NCBI RefSeq assembly: GCF_000599605.1
Contig: NZ_KK082672.1
Location: 53,968-117,967, forward strand
Direction: 5' to 3'
Origin: Prevotella sp. HJM029
Lineage (GTDB): Bacteria > Bacteroidota > Bacteroidia > Bacteroidales > Bacteroidaceae
Length of the DNA: 64,000 nucleotides
In this document: in pieces, positions 52,635 to 61,925 of the stretch
Position numbering within the stretch: position 1 is the stretch's first letter
Layout: every line of letters begins with the position of its first letter
Position numbers and translations under genes: made by a program
The notes under the pieces: generated by a model
Database searches by the model: none
Seen by the model: only the letters and a program-made list of their open reading frames with translations
What the model was told of the DNA's origin: nothing

Positions 52635-55097
52635 TTATTTGATGATATGTGCAATGGAAGCAACTAAAGTAGCCAAAGAAGCAATGCTGGTGCTGATGCT
52701 GAGGAAGCCTGCCAGCCCGTTCCCCGTTGGTTTGGGTTTGCTGGGTACCACAATTTCACAGCCAGGTTCAATCTTATGTTTTCCAGCCTCGCTCACTGTT
52801 CCGTTTTGATAGATGATAAACGTTTTTGATTTCTTGGCGCGATTGCCAAATCCACCCGCTTGATTGATGTAATAACGATAGCCCTTACCGGCTTCGTATG
52901 CCACCGTGTTGGGATACATCACGTCTCCGGCTATCTTCACGGTTCCGTTGTATTCGGGTACAAACAAGCGATCACCTTCGCGCAACACAAGGTCGAAGTT
53001 AGAGCCAGGGTTTTCAATAGCTTTATCTAATTGAATGCCTACATAATAGGTTCTGGCCGAGTCGAGCATGTGTACGTTGATTGAGTCTCTGTCGTTTTGG
53101 CTGTTCACCAAGCGCATCACGCTCTGCATGCGAATGCGCTCCTCTTCATTAATCACGCGCTCCAAACGCGCACCACGAATATAAGCCTCGGTAGTGATGC
53201 CACCAGCCATCTTCACCAAATCGCTCAGCCGTGTGTTCTTCTGTGGCAAGGTGTAGCTACCTTCAAAGTTCACTTCGCCACGCACCTGCACATTACGTTG
53301 TGTCTGATAGCCTGGGCTACGCCGCACATAAACCTCATCAAAAGGCTCAAGTGTGAACCCTTGCTTACCACTGATAACAAAACCATCTTTAAGGGTGAGA
53401 GTGAATGTCTGCGCAATCTGCTTACCTGAGACGGTCGCACCTGCATTGGCGATGCGCCGAGAGACGTCCACACGTGCCGTAGAAGCAGCATCTGTAAGGC
53501 CACCTGCCTGCATAATAAAGTCCTCAATGGTTTCGTTGTCAGCATAGGGGTAGGTTCCAGGGAAGAGCACTTCGCCGTGGATGGTGAGTGTGCGGGCCTT
53601 CATGCGGTCGCTCTGTGTGGGAATAAAGAGCACATCTTCGTTTTGCAATGGAATGTCGGCGGCCGTTCCCTCCATAATTCCTTTCACATCAACAGCTATT
53701 ACCTCTAACGAACGGTCGGCCTTCATGCGATGTAACACAGCGTGTTCGGCATAGGCATCCTCGGTAGTTCCTTCGGCATGTTGAATGAGTGTGCGTACAC
53801 TATTGATGTCTTTGCCCAATTGGTAAATGCCTGGACGAAACACTGCGCCTGTCACCTCAATGCGATTCTCATAGCGATTGAGAATGGTATCGACCGAAAC
53901 CTGGTCGCCATCAGTCACACGAAAATTGTTCATCTCGAATTCATTCACATTGAACACCGATTTTCCTTTGCCCGAAGCACGTAGCAACCGAACCGATTTT
54001 TTATAGGCATCGCCTGCAAAGCCACCCGCATAGCGCAACAAGGTGCTCACACTTTCGTTGCGTCGCATCTCGTAGGTCATCGGGCGTTTTACTGCACCTT
54101 GCACGTCAACCAGGCAGTCATAAGGGCCTACAACGATGACATCATTATCATGCAAGCGAATATTGCCCACCAAACGCCCATTGAGAATGTAGTCATACAC
54201 ATCGACCACCGTTACTAAACGCCCACCACGATAAACCTTGATATTGCGCAGTGTGCCCAGCTGGTTGATGCCCCCCGCCATGTAAAGTGCATGGAAAACA
54301 CTGGCAAAAGCGCTGATCGTATAGGTGCCAGGCACCTTCACTTCACCCATTACGTTCACAATGATGGTGCGCGTCTGCCCCACAGTGGTTTGAATTTGAC
54401 TGCTGCTGAAACGTGTTCCCAGTGTGCGACGTATCTTATCGTTGGCTGCAGCCACGGTCATGCCACTCACAGCAATGGGACCATAGCCAGGAACCGTCAC
54501 CGTTCCTTCGGGCGAAACAACCAATGTCTCTGTCTTTTGTGAAGCGCCAAAAATGTTAATCACAACTTCGTCACCCGGACCAATCGTATAGTTGGTGGGT
54601 GTCGCAATATTCATATTAGGCTCGAAGCTCAGCAGTTTATTATTAAAAATGTCACGACCAAACACTTTTCTCCCATCAGGAGTCAGTGCTTCAGCCAGTA
54701 ATCCCATTTGTGCTAAAGAATCGTTGCGCTCGGCCAGGCGATTGGCATTAGCGTTGGAATACGAAAAGTTGGGTGCTGTATTGTTTTGCTGTCGCGAACT
54801 AATGTCATTGTTATTGCGTAGCAAAGTAGCTTTGTTTGCATTGTTATTTACACCATTTTGCCCAGTATTTTGTTGTTGATATTGATCGCGGATGCGGCGT
54901 ATCTGACTAATGTCCACTCCTCGTTGCATTAATTTTGTTACGATTTGTGCATTCGAGGTGCCAGCTTTCACCTCTCTTTGATAGAAGGACAAGACCTGAC
55001 TATCGTTCATTTGTGCATATGAAGTGAGTGTGCAAAGGCAGAGTAGGAAGCCCCCAAGAAGTCGCTTCACCGCTATATCAATCGTTTTATTCATCAT
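52635..55097 (-). CDS. SLBB-domain polysaccharide export protein (large form)
   Basis: The 820-residue protein has a signal peptide (about 1-27), a Gln/Asn-rich region (about 65-120), a polysaccharide-export domain (YTIGPGDEVVINIFG near 166-180), then about six SLBB domains (repeated patterns such as VNVMGEVKVPGTYTI, IEVTGAVFRPGIYQL, LTIHGEVLFPGTYPY and VQVRGEVNFEGSYTL) and a C-terminal hydrophobic segment. It should form an outer-membrane export channel with the adjacent Wzz. Confidence 0.9.
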   Translation of the reverse strand: MMNKTIDIAVKRLLGGFLLCLCTLTSYAQMNDSQVLSFYQREVKAGTSNAQIVTKLMQRGVDISQIRRIRDQYQQQNTGQNGVNNNANKATLLRNNNDISSRQQNNTAPNFSYSNANANRLAERNDSLAQMGLLAEALTPDGRKVFGRDIFNNKLLSFEPNMNIATPTNYTIGPGDEVVINIFGASQKTETLVVSPEGTVTVPGYGPIAVSGMTVAAANDKIRRTLGTRFSSSQIQTTVGQTRTIIVNVMGEVKVPGTYTISAFASVFHALYMAGGINQLGTLRNIKVYRGGRLVTVVDVYDYILNGRLVGNIRLHDNDVIVVGPYDCLVDVQGAVKRPMTYEMRRNESVSTLLRYAGGFAGDAYKKSVRLLRASGKGKSVFNVNEFEMNNFRVTDGDQVSVDTILNRYENRIEVTGAVFRPGIYQLGKDINSVRTLIQHAEGTTEDAYAEHAVLHRMKADRSLEVIAVDVKGIMEGTAADIPLQNEDVLFIPTQSDRMKARTLTIHGEVLFPGTYPYADNETIEDFIMQAGGLTDAASTARVDVSRRIANAGATVSGKQIAQTFTLTLKDGFVISGKQGFTLEPFDEVYVRRSPGYQTQRNVQVRGEVNFEGSYTLPQKNTRLSDLVKMAGGITTEAYIRGARLERVINEEERIRMQSVMRLVNSQNDRDSINVHMLDSARTYYVGIQLDKAIENPGSNFDLVLREGDRLFVPEYNGTVKIAGDVMYPNTVAYEAGKGYRYYINQAGGFGNRAKKSKTFIIYQNGTVSEAGKHKIEPGCEIVVPSKPKPTGNGLAGFLSISTSIASLATLVASIAHIIK

Positions 55098-55128
55098 GTC
55101 GGCGCAATGGTTTGTTTTGAATTTGTTG

Positions 55129-55136
55129 CAAATTTA
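55129..55136 (-). promoter_or_regulatory. -7 element of the second export operon
   Basis: TAAATTTG on the minus strand lies 32 bases before the SLBB gene start. It may drive SLBB-Wzz-TerC-sulfatase as one transcript. Confidence 0.55.
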
Positions 55137-55262
55137 TAAAAAAATGTGTGGCTTTAAAAATCTTTTCCCTGAAATTAGCCTTCAACACTTCTTTTTATAC
55201 GATTAACTTTTGTATGATTTTTTGTTCCAGAAGGAGGATATCGCGGTTGGTGCTATATAATA

Positions 55263-55299
55263 AAAAAGCTACACATACAGAGTGATGTGTAGCCTTTTT
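55263..55299. terminator. terminator of trxA
   Basis: GCTACACAT and ATGTGTAGC form a stem flanked by A6 and T5, functional on both strands; it follows trxA on the minus strand. Confidence 0.85.
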
Positions 55300-55352
55300 G
55301 GGGTATGTCGTTCCTTTTCGGTAGAGGAACGAAGTTTAAAAAGATAGTGCTT

Positions 55353-55667
55353 TTACAAGAGAGTTTTGAACTTCTCTTCGATGATGTTTTTGTTGGCTGC
55401 GCCTACAAATTTGTCAACAAGCTCACCATTTTTGAAGAAAAGGATGGTGGGGATGTTACGTACTCCATAGGCTGCAGCAATTTCATCATTTTCTTCGACA
55501 TCACATTTGCCTACAACTAATTTACCATCATAGTCTTTTGCTAACTCAGAAATGATAGGACCCACCATGCGACAAGGCCCACACCAAGTAGCCCAGAGGT
55601 CGACTACTAAGGGTAAATCACCATTTTTGTAGCTCTCGAAATTCTCGTTTGTAATAGTTACTTCCAT
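55353..55667 (-). CDS. trxA: thioredoxin
   Basis: The 104-residue protein is a standard thioredoxin with the redox site WCGPC (Cys29, Cys32) and the cis-Pro loop NIPTILFF. It lies 99 bases after dnaE on the same strand; no clear own promoter was seen in the gap. Confidence 0.97.
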   Translation of the reverse strand: MEVTITNENFESYKNGDLPLVVDLWATWCGPCRMVGPIISELAKDYDGKLVVGKCDVEENDEIAAAYGVRNIPTILFFKNGELVDKFVGAANKNIIEEKFKTLL

Positions 55668-55766
55668 TTTTTATTCTTTTTTTTATTGTTAATATAATCG
55701 ATGTTGATAGGGGTATATGGGCAAATACTATGCCATGAAGTCTTGCGTGGCAGTATTTCAGCTTTT

Positions 55767-58700
55767 CTAATTGACATGATAGGTGATGCCAGGAGCTGTT
55801 TTGATGAATGAGAGGAGTTTATGGGTAATGTCGATGGTGTGGCCTTTTGAGCGTAGCATGATGCTATCGTTGTGCTCAGGATCGAAGATTTGCACATAGA
55901 GTTGCACTTTTCCTGGCGTGTCTTCGATAAGGGTCGACAAATCTTCTGCCATGTCATCAGTGAAATCGTTGCTGTTGATGGAGAGTGTTATTTTCTCCAA
56001 GCGTTTCTCTTTTACGGTTTGCATGTATTGAATGTCTTGTACACGCAAGTCGTAGATGTTGCTATCGCGATAGCGTTGTTGACATTTTGCCGTGATATAG
56101 ACGATGCAACCTTCACTTAGCATACCTCGCCAACGTCCCCATTCTTCTCCGAAAAAGGCCAATTCACCGCTACCTTCGAAATCCTCAATGGTAACAAAGC
56201 CACAAGGATTGCCGTTCTTTGTGAACTTTGATTTTACACCAGTGACGATACCTCCTAAGATAATACCATCTTTTTGAATGAGTGCTTCTTTCGTAGCAAG
56301 TTCTGTACAATGAGTATTACAGAGGTTGCGTAACACAATTTCATAGTCATCGAGTGGATGAGCACTGAGATAAATACCTACCAATTCGCGTTCGCGATTG
56401 AGGCGTTCGATGGTACTCCATCCCTCTGTTTTGGCGGGTATAGGGTGGGCAATCTCCACAGAACTACTGCCACCAAAGAGTGAATTCTGGGCTTCACGTT
56501 GTTCTTGTTGATAGAGTTGCCCATAGCGGATGAGAGTTTCTAAGAAAACATCATTCTTGGCACCTACCGAGAAATAGGCCTCACGTGGCAGCCCAAAGCA
56601 GTCAAAGCCACCGCTAAGAGCCAGCGATTCGAAAGCTTTTCGGTTGACACAGGTGTAGTCTGCACGCTCTGCGAAGTCGTAGATATCTTTGTAGACACCA
56701 TTTCTCTCACGTTCGTTGACAATTGATTGTGCTGCAGCTTCGCCCATTCCTTTAATGGCCGATAAACCAAAACGTATCTCACCGTGCTTATTTACGCCAA
56801 AATCAGAGTAGCTTTCGTTCACGTCGGGACCTAACGTTGCAATCTTCATGCTTTGACATTCCTCCATCAGCTTGGTGATTTCCGTAATCTGGCTGAAGCG
56901 TCTTGTCATTAAAGCAGCCATGTATTGGGCTGGATAGTGTGCCTTCATGTAGGCCGTTTGATAGGCCACCCAGGAATAGCATGTGGCGTGTGATTTGTTG
57001 AAAGCATAGGATGCAAACTTCTCCCAGTCGCTCCAAATCTTTTCTAATATTTGGGGATCATGACCATTCTTTGAGCCTTGTTCGATAAATTTCGGCTTCA
57101 TGGCGTCAACGATGGCTTTCTTTTTCTTACCCATAGCCTTACGCAGAGCATCACTTTCACCGCGTGTGAAGTTAGCCAACTGGCGTGAAAGCAACATCAC
57201 TTGCTCTTGATAAACAGTGATGCCATAGGTGTCCTTGAGGTATTTTTCCATGCAAGGAATGTCGTAGGTGACGAGCGAAGGATCTTGTTTGCGTTTGATG
57301 AACTCAGGAATGTAGTCCATAGGTCCAGGCCGATAGAGTGCATTCATCGCAATGAGGTCTTCGAAAACAGTGGGGTGGAGCTCACGAAGATATTTTTGCA
57401 TGCCTGGCGATTCAAATTGGAATGTGCCGATGGTGCGCCCCTGTTGATAGAGCTGATAGGTGAGTTCGTCGTCAATAGGGATGGTGTCGAGGTCGACTTC
57501 ATCGCCCGTTGTTTTCTTCACAACCTTGCAAGCCTCTTTTAACTCAGAGAGTGTCTTAAGCCCTAAGAAGTCCATTTTTATCAGCCCTGTCGATTCAATC
57601 ACGTGACCATCGTATTGAGTGACTGCTGTTTTCAGTCCGGCAAAGTCGGGGTCATCAGCCGTAGAAACGGGTACCCAGTCGCTGATGGGGTTGCGGCAGA
57701 TGATAAATCCACACGCATGAATACCCGTTCCACGTACAGTCCCTTCTAACATCTTGGCATATTTGATGGTATTTCGCTCGCGTGGATCCTGTGAAAATTC
57801 AGCATCGCGTAGCTCGGGTGTGCATTTAATTGCGTTGGTTAAATTCATCTTTAACCCATCGGGCAAGCGGTCGGGAATGGCTTTGCAAAGTGCATTCGAC
57901 TTGTCGAGCGGTAACCTTTCCACGCGCGCCACATCCTTAATGGAATTCTTTGTAGCCATGCTGGCGTAGGTGATGATGTGAGCACAGTTGTCATGACCAT
58001 ATTTATCCATGACCCAGCGCAGTACCTTTCCCCGCCCATCGTCATCGAAATCGGTATCAATATCAGGTAAATTCACACGGTCTGGATTGAGGAAACGCTC
58101 AAACAGCAAATCGTATTTCAGTGGATCAATCTTGGTGATTCCTAAACAATAGGCCACAACCGACCCTGCAGCTGAACCACGACCAGGCCCAACCATCACA
58201 CCTAATTCATTGCGTGCGGCTGCGATAAAATCTTGCACAATAAGGAAGTAGCCCGGGAAACCCATCGTCTTCATCACGTGAAGTTCAAAGTTGATGTGCT
58301 CTTTCACGTTGTCGGGCAACGGGTCGCCATAAAGCTTTTTGGCACCATCATAGGCTAATTTGGCTAAGTAATCAGCTTCAAATTTGATGCGATAAATCTT
58401 TTCATATCCACCCAAGCGTTGAATCACCTTCTCACCTTCTTCAGGTGGAAGTTGATTCTCACCATTCTCATCCGAGGTAAACTCCTTGTAAAGATCTTCC
58501 TCGGTGAATTTCTTTTCCCACTCCGCTTCCGTTCCAAACTCTTCAGGAATGGGGAAAAATGGCATGATAGGACCATGGTCAATGCTATAGATTTCCACCT
58601 TATCTAATATGTCCAAGGTGTTGGTTAGTGCCTCGGGCACATCCGAAAAGATAGCATTCATCTCCTCTTTGGTCTTAAACCATTCCTGCTTACTGTAGCG

Positions 58701-59474
58701 CATTCGTGTGGGATCATCGAGATCTTTCCCTGTCGAAAGGCATAAAAGGTGGTCGTGTGCTTCGGCTGTTTCCTTATCTTCGAAGTGCACATCGTTGGTG
58801 CAGATGAGCTTGATGCCATATTCTTTGGCAAACTGCATGAGCACATGATTTGCTTTTTGTTGCAGCGGAAAAGCTTCACGATTAGCCAAAATCGTAGGGT
58901 CGGTAACCTCATGGCGTTGCATTTCTAAATAGAAATCATTGCCAAAAACACGATGATACCATTCGCAAGCCTCACGTGCACCATCAAGGTCATCATGCAA
59001 AATCTTCGAAGGAATTTCGCCTGCAATGCAGGCCGAGCAAATGATTAGCCCCTCATGATATTTCTCTAACTCCGTTCTATCGGTACGTGGACGATAATAA
59101 TAGCCATCAATCCACGATTTGCTCACCAATTTAATAAGGTTTTTATAGCCCTGATAATTCTTGGCTAACACGATTAAATGGTAGCCCGAGTTATCACCAT
59201 TCTCTTTGACTTTATCTTGCAACCGATGTCTTGCTACATACATCTCACAACCAATGATGGGCTTAAATGGCGCCAATCCTTCTGCTTTTCGCTTCTTGTT
59301 GATGCCTGCGCAATAGTCCACAAATTCTTTAATGCCAAACATAGCACCATGATCGGTGATGGCCATTCCTTTCATGTCATCGGCAATGGCTTTATCTACA
59401 AGCTTGGATATTTTTGATTGTCCATCGAGGATGGAATAATAAGTATGTACGTGAAGGTGGATGAAGTCGTTCAT
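55767..59474 (-). CDS. dnaE: DNA polymerase III subunit alpha
   Basis: The replicative polymerase has 1235 residues: an N-terminal PHP domain (FIHLHVHTYYSILDGQSK), the polymerase palm with GPGRGSAAGS and the catalytic PDIDTDFDDDGR, a tandem HhH region and a C-terminal OB fold (ILGGIVTGVKSKFTKNG). It is the DnaE type, without an exonuclease domain. It is divergent from psd. Confidence 0.98.
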   Translation of the reverse strand: MNDFIHLHVHTYYSILDGQSKISKLVDKAIADDMKGMAITDHGAMFGIKEFVDYCAGINKKRKAEGLAPFKPIIGCEMYVARHRLQDKVKENGDNSGYHLIVLAKNYQGYKNLIKLVSKSWIDGYYYRPRTDRTELEKYHEGLIICSACIAGEIPSKILHDDLDGAREACEWYHRVFGNDFYLEMQRHEVTDPTILANREAFPLQQKANHVLMQFAKEYGIKLICTNDVHFEDKETAEAHDHLLCLSTGKDLDDPTRMRYSKQEWFKTKEEMNAIFSDVPEALTNTLDILDKVEIYSIDHGPIMPFFPIPEEFGTEAEWEKKFTEEDLYKEFTSDENGENQLPPEEGEKVIQRLGGYEKIYRIKFEADYLAKLAYDGAKKLYGDPLPDNVKEHINFELHVMKTMGFPGYFLIVQDFIAAARNELGVMVGPGRGSAAGSVVAYCLGITKIDPLKYDLLFERFLNPDRVNLPDIDTDFDDDGRGKVLRWVMDKYGHDNCAHIITYASMATKNSIKDVARVERLPLDKSNALCKAIPDRLPDGLKMNLTNAIKCTPELRDAEFSQDPRERNTIKYAKMLEGTVRGTGIHACGFIICRNPISDWVPVSTADDPDFAGLKTAVTQYDGHVIESTGLIKMDFLGLKTLSELKEACKVVKKTTGDEVDLDTIPIDDELTYQLYQQGRTIGTFQFESPGMQKYLRELHPTVFEDLIAMNALYRPGPMDYIPEFIKRKQDPSLVTYDIPCMEKYLKDTYGITVYQEQVMLLSRQLANFTRGESDALRKAMGKKKKAIVDAMKPKFIEQGSKNGHDPQILEKIWSDWEKFASYAFNKSHATCYSWVAYQTAYMKAHYPAQYMAALMTRRFSQITEITKLMEECQSMKIATLGPDVNESYSDFGVNKHGEIRFGLSAIKGMGEAAAQSIVNERERNGVYKDIYDFAERADYTCVNRKAFESLALSGGFDCFGLPREAYFSVGAKNDVFLETLIRYGQLYQQEQREAQNSLFGGSSSVEIAHPIPAKTEGWSTIERLNRERELVGIYLSAHPLDDYEIVLRNLCNTHCTELATKEALIQKDGIILGGIVTGVKSKFTKNGNPCGFVTIEDFEGSGELAFFGEEWGRWRGMLSEGCIVYITAKCQQRYRDSNIYDLRVQDIQYMQTVKEKRLEKITLSINSNDFTDDMAEDLSTLIEDTPGKVQLYVQIFDPEHNDSIMLRSKGHTIDITHKLLSFIKTAPGITYHVN

Positions 59475-59493
59475 ATTTGTCTATTTCGGTTTG

Positions 59494-59501
59494 CGAAGAT
59501 A
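59494..59501 (-). promoter_or_regulatory. possible -7 element of dnaE
   Basis: TATCTTCG on the minus strand departs from the consensus at one position and lies 20 bases before the dnaE start. Confidence 0.4.
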
Positions 59502-59551
59502 CGCTAAAAACCGCGAAGGGCAAAATAAAACATGGTTTTTTATTTTCAATG

Positions 59552-59583
59552 TTTGCCCGAACAATAAAAAATAATTAACTTTG
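59552..59583 (+). promoter_or_regulatory. promoter of psd-pssA
   Basis: TTTG at 59552-59555, a 20-base gap and TAACTTTG at 59576-59583 make a full Bacteroidetes promoter, 29 bases before psd. Confidence 0.75.
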
Positions 59584-59611
59584 CAGGGCTTTAGCATTTT
59601 ACTAATTTGCT

Positions 59612-60304
59612 ATGATTAAAAGAATAAAGAAATTAAAAAAGATACGCATTCATCGCGAAGGTTCTAACACTATTGCTGCAGGCTTGATAGGTTTTCTAAT
59701 CATAGCCTTTCTTTTGTTTCAATTAGAGACAAAAATTCCTTTTTGGCTATTTGTTGTTGTTTTCGGTGCTGTTTATGGCATTGTGCTCAATTTCTATCGT
59801 TGTCCTGTGCGTCGTTTCTCTGAAACCGATGAGACCGAAAAGATTGTTGTTGCACCTGCCGATGGCAAGATTGTTGTTATCGAGGAAGTTGATGAGCATG
59901 AATATTTCCATGATCGCCGCTTAATGATCAGCATCTTTATGAGCCTTTTCAATGTGCATGCCAATTGGTTTCCGGTGGATGGTAAAGTGAAATTTGTGAA
60001 ACATCAAAATGGAAATTTCCATAAGGCATGGTTGCCCAAAGCAAGTGAAGAGAACGAACGCACCGATACAATGATTACTACGCCTGAGGGACAGGATATC
60101 TTGTGCCGGCAGATAGCAGGAGCTATGGCACGTCGCATTGTGACTTATGCAAAACCTGGTGAAGATTGCTATATCGACGAACACTTAGGTTTTATCAAGT
60201 TAGGTAGTCGAGTTGACGTGTTCTTGCCCATTGGTACAGAGGTTTGCGTGGAAATGGGACAAATCACCACAGGCGACCAAACTATTATTGCAAAACTGAA
60301 GTAA
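59612..60304 (+). CDS. psd: phosphatidylserine decarboxylase proenzyme
   Basis: Psd makes phosphatidylethanolamine. The 230-residue small form has two N-terminal membrane segments (about 21-60), the [10 protein letters not shown] block and the self-cleavage site LGS (Ser199 becomes the pyruvoyl group) in IKLGSRVD. Its stop overlaps the ATG of pssA (TAATG), so the two consecutive pathway steps are coupled, in reverse order of the reactions. Confidence 0.96.
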   Translation: MIKRIKKLKKIRIHREGSNTIAAGLIGFLIIAFLLFQLETKIPFWLFVVVFGAVYGIVLNFYRCPVRRFSETDETEKIVVAPADGKIVVIEEVDEHEYFHDRRLMISIFMSLFNVHANWFPVDGKVKFVKHQNGNFHKAWLPKASEENERTDTMITTPEGQDILCRQIAGAMARRIVTYAKPGEDCYIDEHLGFIKLGSRVDVFLPIGTEVCVEMGQITTGDQTIIAKLK

Positions 60305-61020
60305 TGAAGTTCAAAAAGCATATCCCTAACAGCATTACTTGTTGTAATCTCATTTCAGGATGCATTGCAACAAGCTATGCTTTTGCTGGCGATGCAAAAA
60401 TGGCGTTGTTGTGGATAATTATGGGGGCTGTTTTCGATTTCTTCGATGGTATGTCTGCCCGTTTACTCCATGTTTCTTCGCCCGTGGGAAAAGAACTCGA
60501 CTCCTTAGCCGATGATGTTACCTTTGGCGTAGCCCCTGCAACCATTCTTTTCAACGAGTTGGCCGTGTTGGAGTATCCCACGTTTTTAGAGCCTTTACGC
60601 GGCTATTTGCCCTATGTGGCTTTCCTCATGGCGGCTTTCTCGGCGCTTCGTTTGGCCAAATTTAACCTCGATGAGCGGCAGGCTACCTCATTTATCGGTT
60701 TGCCAACACCTGCCAATGCGCTTTTTTGGGGCTCGCTTTTAGTCTATAATCCCGCATGGATTGATGACAATTCTGGTGCAGTTTTCTTGCTGATTTCATT
60801 GATGTTGCTGAGCTGTTACTTGTTGGTGTCTGAACTGCCGATGTTTGCTTTGAAATTTAAGCATTGGGGATGGCGAGGCAACGAGGTGAAATATAGCTTT
60901 GCCTTGCTCTCGCTGTGTTGCCTTCTTTATTTCGGATGGCTCGAAGCTTGGTGGATTATCATTACACTTTATCTGCTCGCATCAGTGCTTCTACGCAAGC
61001 AAACGCAGCAAAAATCATAA
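60304..61020 (+). CDS. pssA: CDP-diacylglycerol-serine O-phosphatidyltransferase
   Basis: The 238-residue membrane enzyme makes phosphatidylserine from CDP-diacylglycerol and serine. The CDP-alcohol phosphotransferase motif is present as DGMSAR...GKELDSLAD (about residues 44-65), and about seven membrane segments follow. The start at 60304 overlaps the psd stop. Confidence 0.95.
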   Translation: MKFKKHIPNSITCCNLISGCIATSYAFAGDAKMALLWIIMGAVFDFFDGMSARLLHVSSPVGKELDSLADDVTFGVAPATILFNELAVLEYPTFLEPLRGYLPYVAFLMAAFSALRLAKFNLDERQATSFIGLPTPANALFWGSLLVYNPAWIDDNSGAVFLLISLMLLSCYLLVSELPMFALKFKHWGWRGNEVKYSFALLSLCCLLYFGWLEAWWIIITLYLLASVLLRKQTQQKS

Positions 61021-61037
61021 TTCAGGAGACTTTTGTT

Positions 61038-61295
61038 ATGGCATTTTTGAAGTTTATCTTTGTCCTCTTCATCGTCCTTTTCGCATTTGTCTTATTCACG
61101 GCATTACGCTTCTTGAACACTTTTCGGCAAAATGTCAATCGCTTTCGCCGTACGATGAATGATACAAATGCGCAGCAACGCACGAACTATAGCAATCGTG
61201 AAGGGGTCATTGATACGCGTGCTCCAGAAGAGGCGCAAAAGAAAATATTTAAAAAGGACGAAGGCGAATATGTGGATTATGAGGAAGAGAAGTAA
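61038..61295 (+). CDS. DUF4834 family protein
   Basis: The 85-residue protein has one N-terminal membrane segment (about 3-25) and a polar, acidic tail ending DYEEEK. It matches the small DUF4834 family found after pssA in Bacteroidetes. I chose ATG 61038, preceded by AGGAGA. Function unknown; the position suggests a link to phospholipid synthesis. Confidence 0.8.
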   Translation: MAFLKFIFVLFIVLFAFVLFTALRFLNTFRQNVNRFRRTMNDTNAQQRTNYSNREGVIDTRAPEEAQKKIFKKDEGEYVDYEEEK

Positions 61296-61324
61296 TCCTA
61301 AGTAGTGTTTTTAATGCGATTATT

Positions 61325-61356
61325 TTGCCCTTTCCTCAAAAGTTTATAACTTTGCA
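61325..61356 (+). promoter_or_regulatory. promoter of the fimbrillin operon leader
   Basis: TTTTG at 61325-61329, a 19-base gap and TAACTTTG at 61349-61356 form a near-perfect Bacteroidetes promoter. Transcription should start near 61363, giving about 300 nt of leader before the first gene. Confidence 0.75.
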
Positions 61357-61410
61357 CCCGATGTTCGTTTACGGCATCAACTTTCTAAATAGAAAATAAG
61401 ACGTGTTACA

Positions 61411-61635
61411 ATGATAGGAGTTATGCAAAATTATAAAACTTTTAACAGCTTTTATTTGGTAGAACCAAATAAAAGTGTAACACACACACACACACACACA
61501 TTCTGTCCGTCTAAGTCTTTGTGCAAAGGCGGTAGCGGTGCACGTGAGCTATCTGTATTCTTAGGCATCTGCAAGGCGTTTTCAACACGCTTCGCAGATG
61601 CTTTTTGTGTAATAAGAAAAAGTATAAATTATTAA
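61411..61635 (+). CDS. possible leader reading frame with (CA)10 run
   Basis: A 74-codon frame (start MIGVMQNYKTF) contains THTHTHT from the dinucleotide run and ends 36 bases before the next gene. It has no recognisable domain. If translated, it crosses the terminator hairpin at 61565-61606. The ATG at 61423, just after AGGAG, is an alternative start. I regard it as a regulatory leader peptide rather than a functional protein; translation is unproven. Confidence 0.4.
   Translation: MIGVMQNYKTFNSFYLVEPNKSVTHTHTHTFCPSKSLCKGGSGARELSVFLGICKAFSTRFADAFCVIRKSINY
61449..61475 (+). promoter_or_regulatory. 12-bp leader hairpin
   Basis: CTTTTATTTGGT and ACCAAATAAAAG form a perfect stem around AGA inside the leader, just before the (CA)10 run. 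It has no T run and could be a pause or RNA-stability element. Confidence 0.6.
61480..61500 (+). repeat. dinucleotide microsatellite (CA)10
   Basis: An uninterrupted run of ten CA units, preceded by A, lies in the operon leader. Such runs change length by slipped-strand mispairing in steps of two bases, shifting the frame around them. Confidence 0.95.
61565..61607 (+). terminator. attenuator-like terminator in the leader
   Basis: GCATCTGC pairs with GCAGATGC, and AGGCGT with ACGCTT inside it (one mismatch between, one G-T pair), loop of seven bases, then TTTTTG. It is a strong intrinsic terminator located between the leader promoter and the first gene, with no second promoter seen after it. 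Confidence 0.8.
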
Positions 61636-61670
61636 TAACTCTAAATGAGTCATTATATTAATCAAACAAA

Positions 61671-61880
61671 ATGAAACAAAAGAAAATTTACGTAGTGCCT
61701 ACGAGCAGTGTGATTCACATGCAAATAGAGGGGCATCTATTAGACGAAAGTCGTCCAGAGGCTATACCTGGAGGAGGGAATGGCGGCCATGTAACTATTG
61801 AACGTCCACCCGAAGATGGCGACGACACGGATATCTCTGGTGCGAAACGTTGGACGGGTGTGTGGGGAGAAGAAGATTAA
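61671..61880 (+). CDS. small protein of unknown function preceding fimbrillin gene
   Basis: The 69-residue protein begins MKQKKIYVVPTSSVIHMQ, then has a Pro/Gly/Asp-rich part ending WTGVWGEED. There is no signal peptide or known domain. I recall small genes of this style next to surface-protein genes in Prevotella but cannot name a family. It lies 45 bases before the fimbrillin gene and depends on readthrough of the leader terminator. Confidence 0.65.
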   Translation: MKQKKIYVVPTSSVIHMQIEGHLLDESRPEAIPGGGNGGHVTIERPPEDGDDTDISGAKRWTGVWGEED

Positions 61881-61925
61881 TCTTCCCATCCGATGTATGT
61901 ATAACGAAAGATTTACAAAGTAAAA

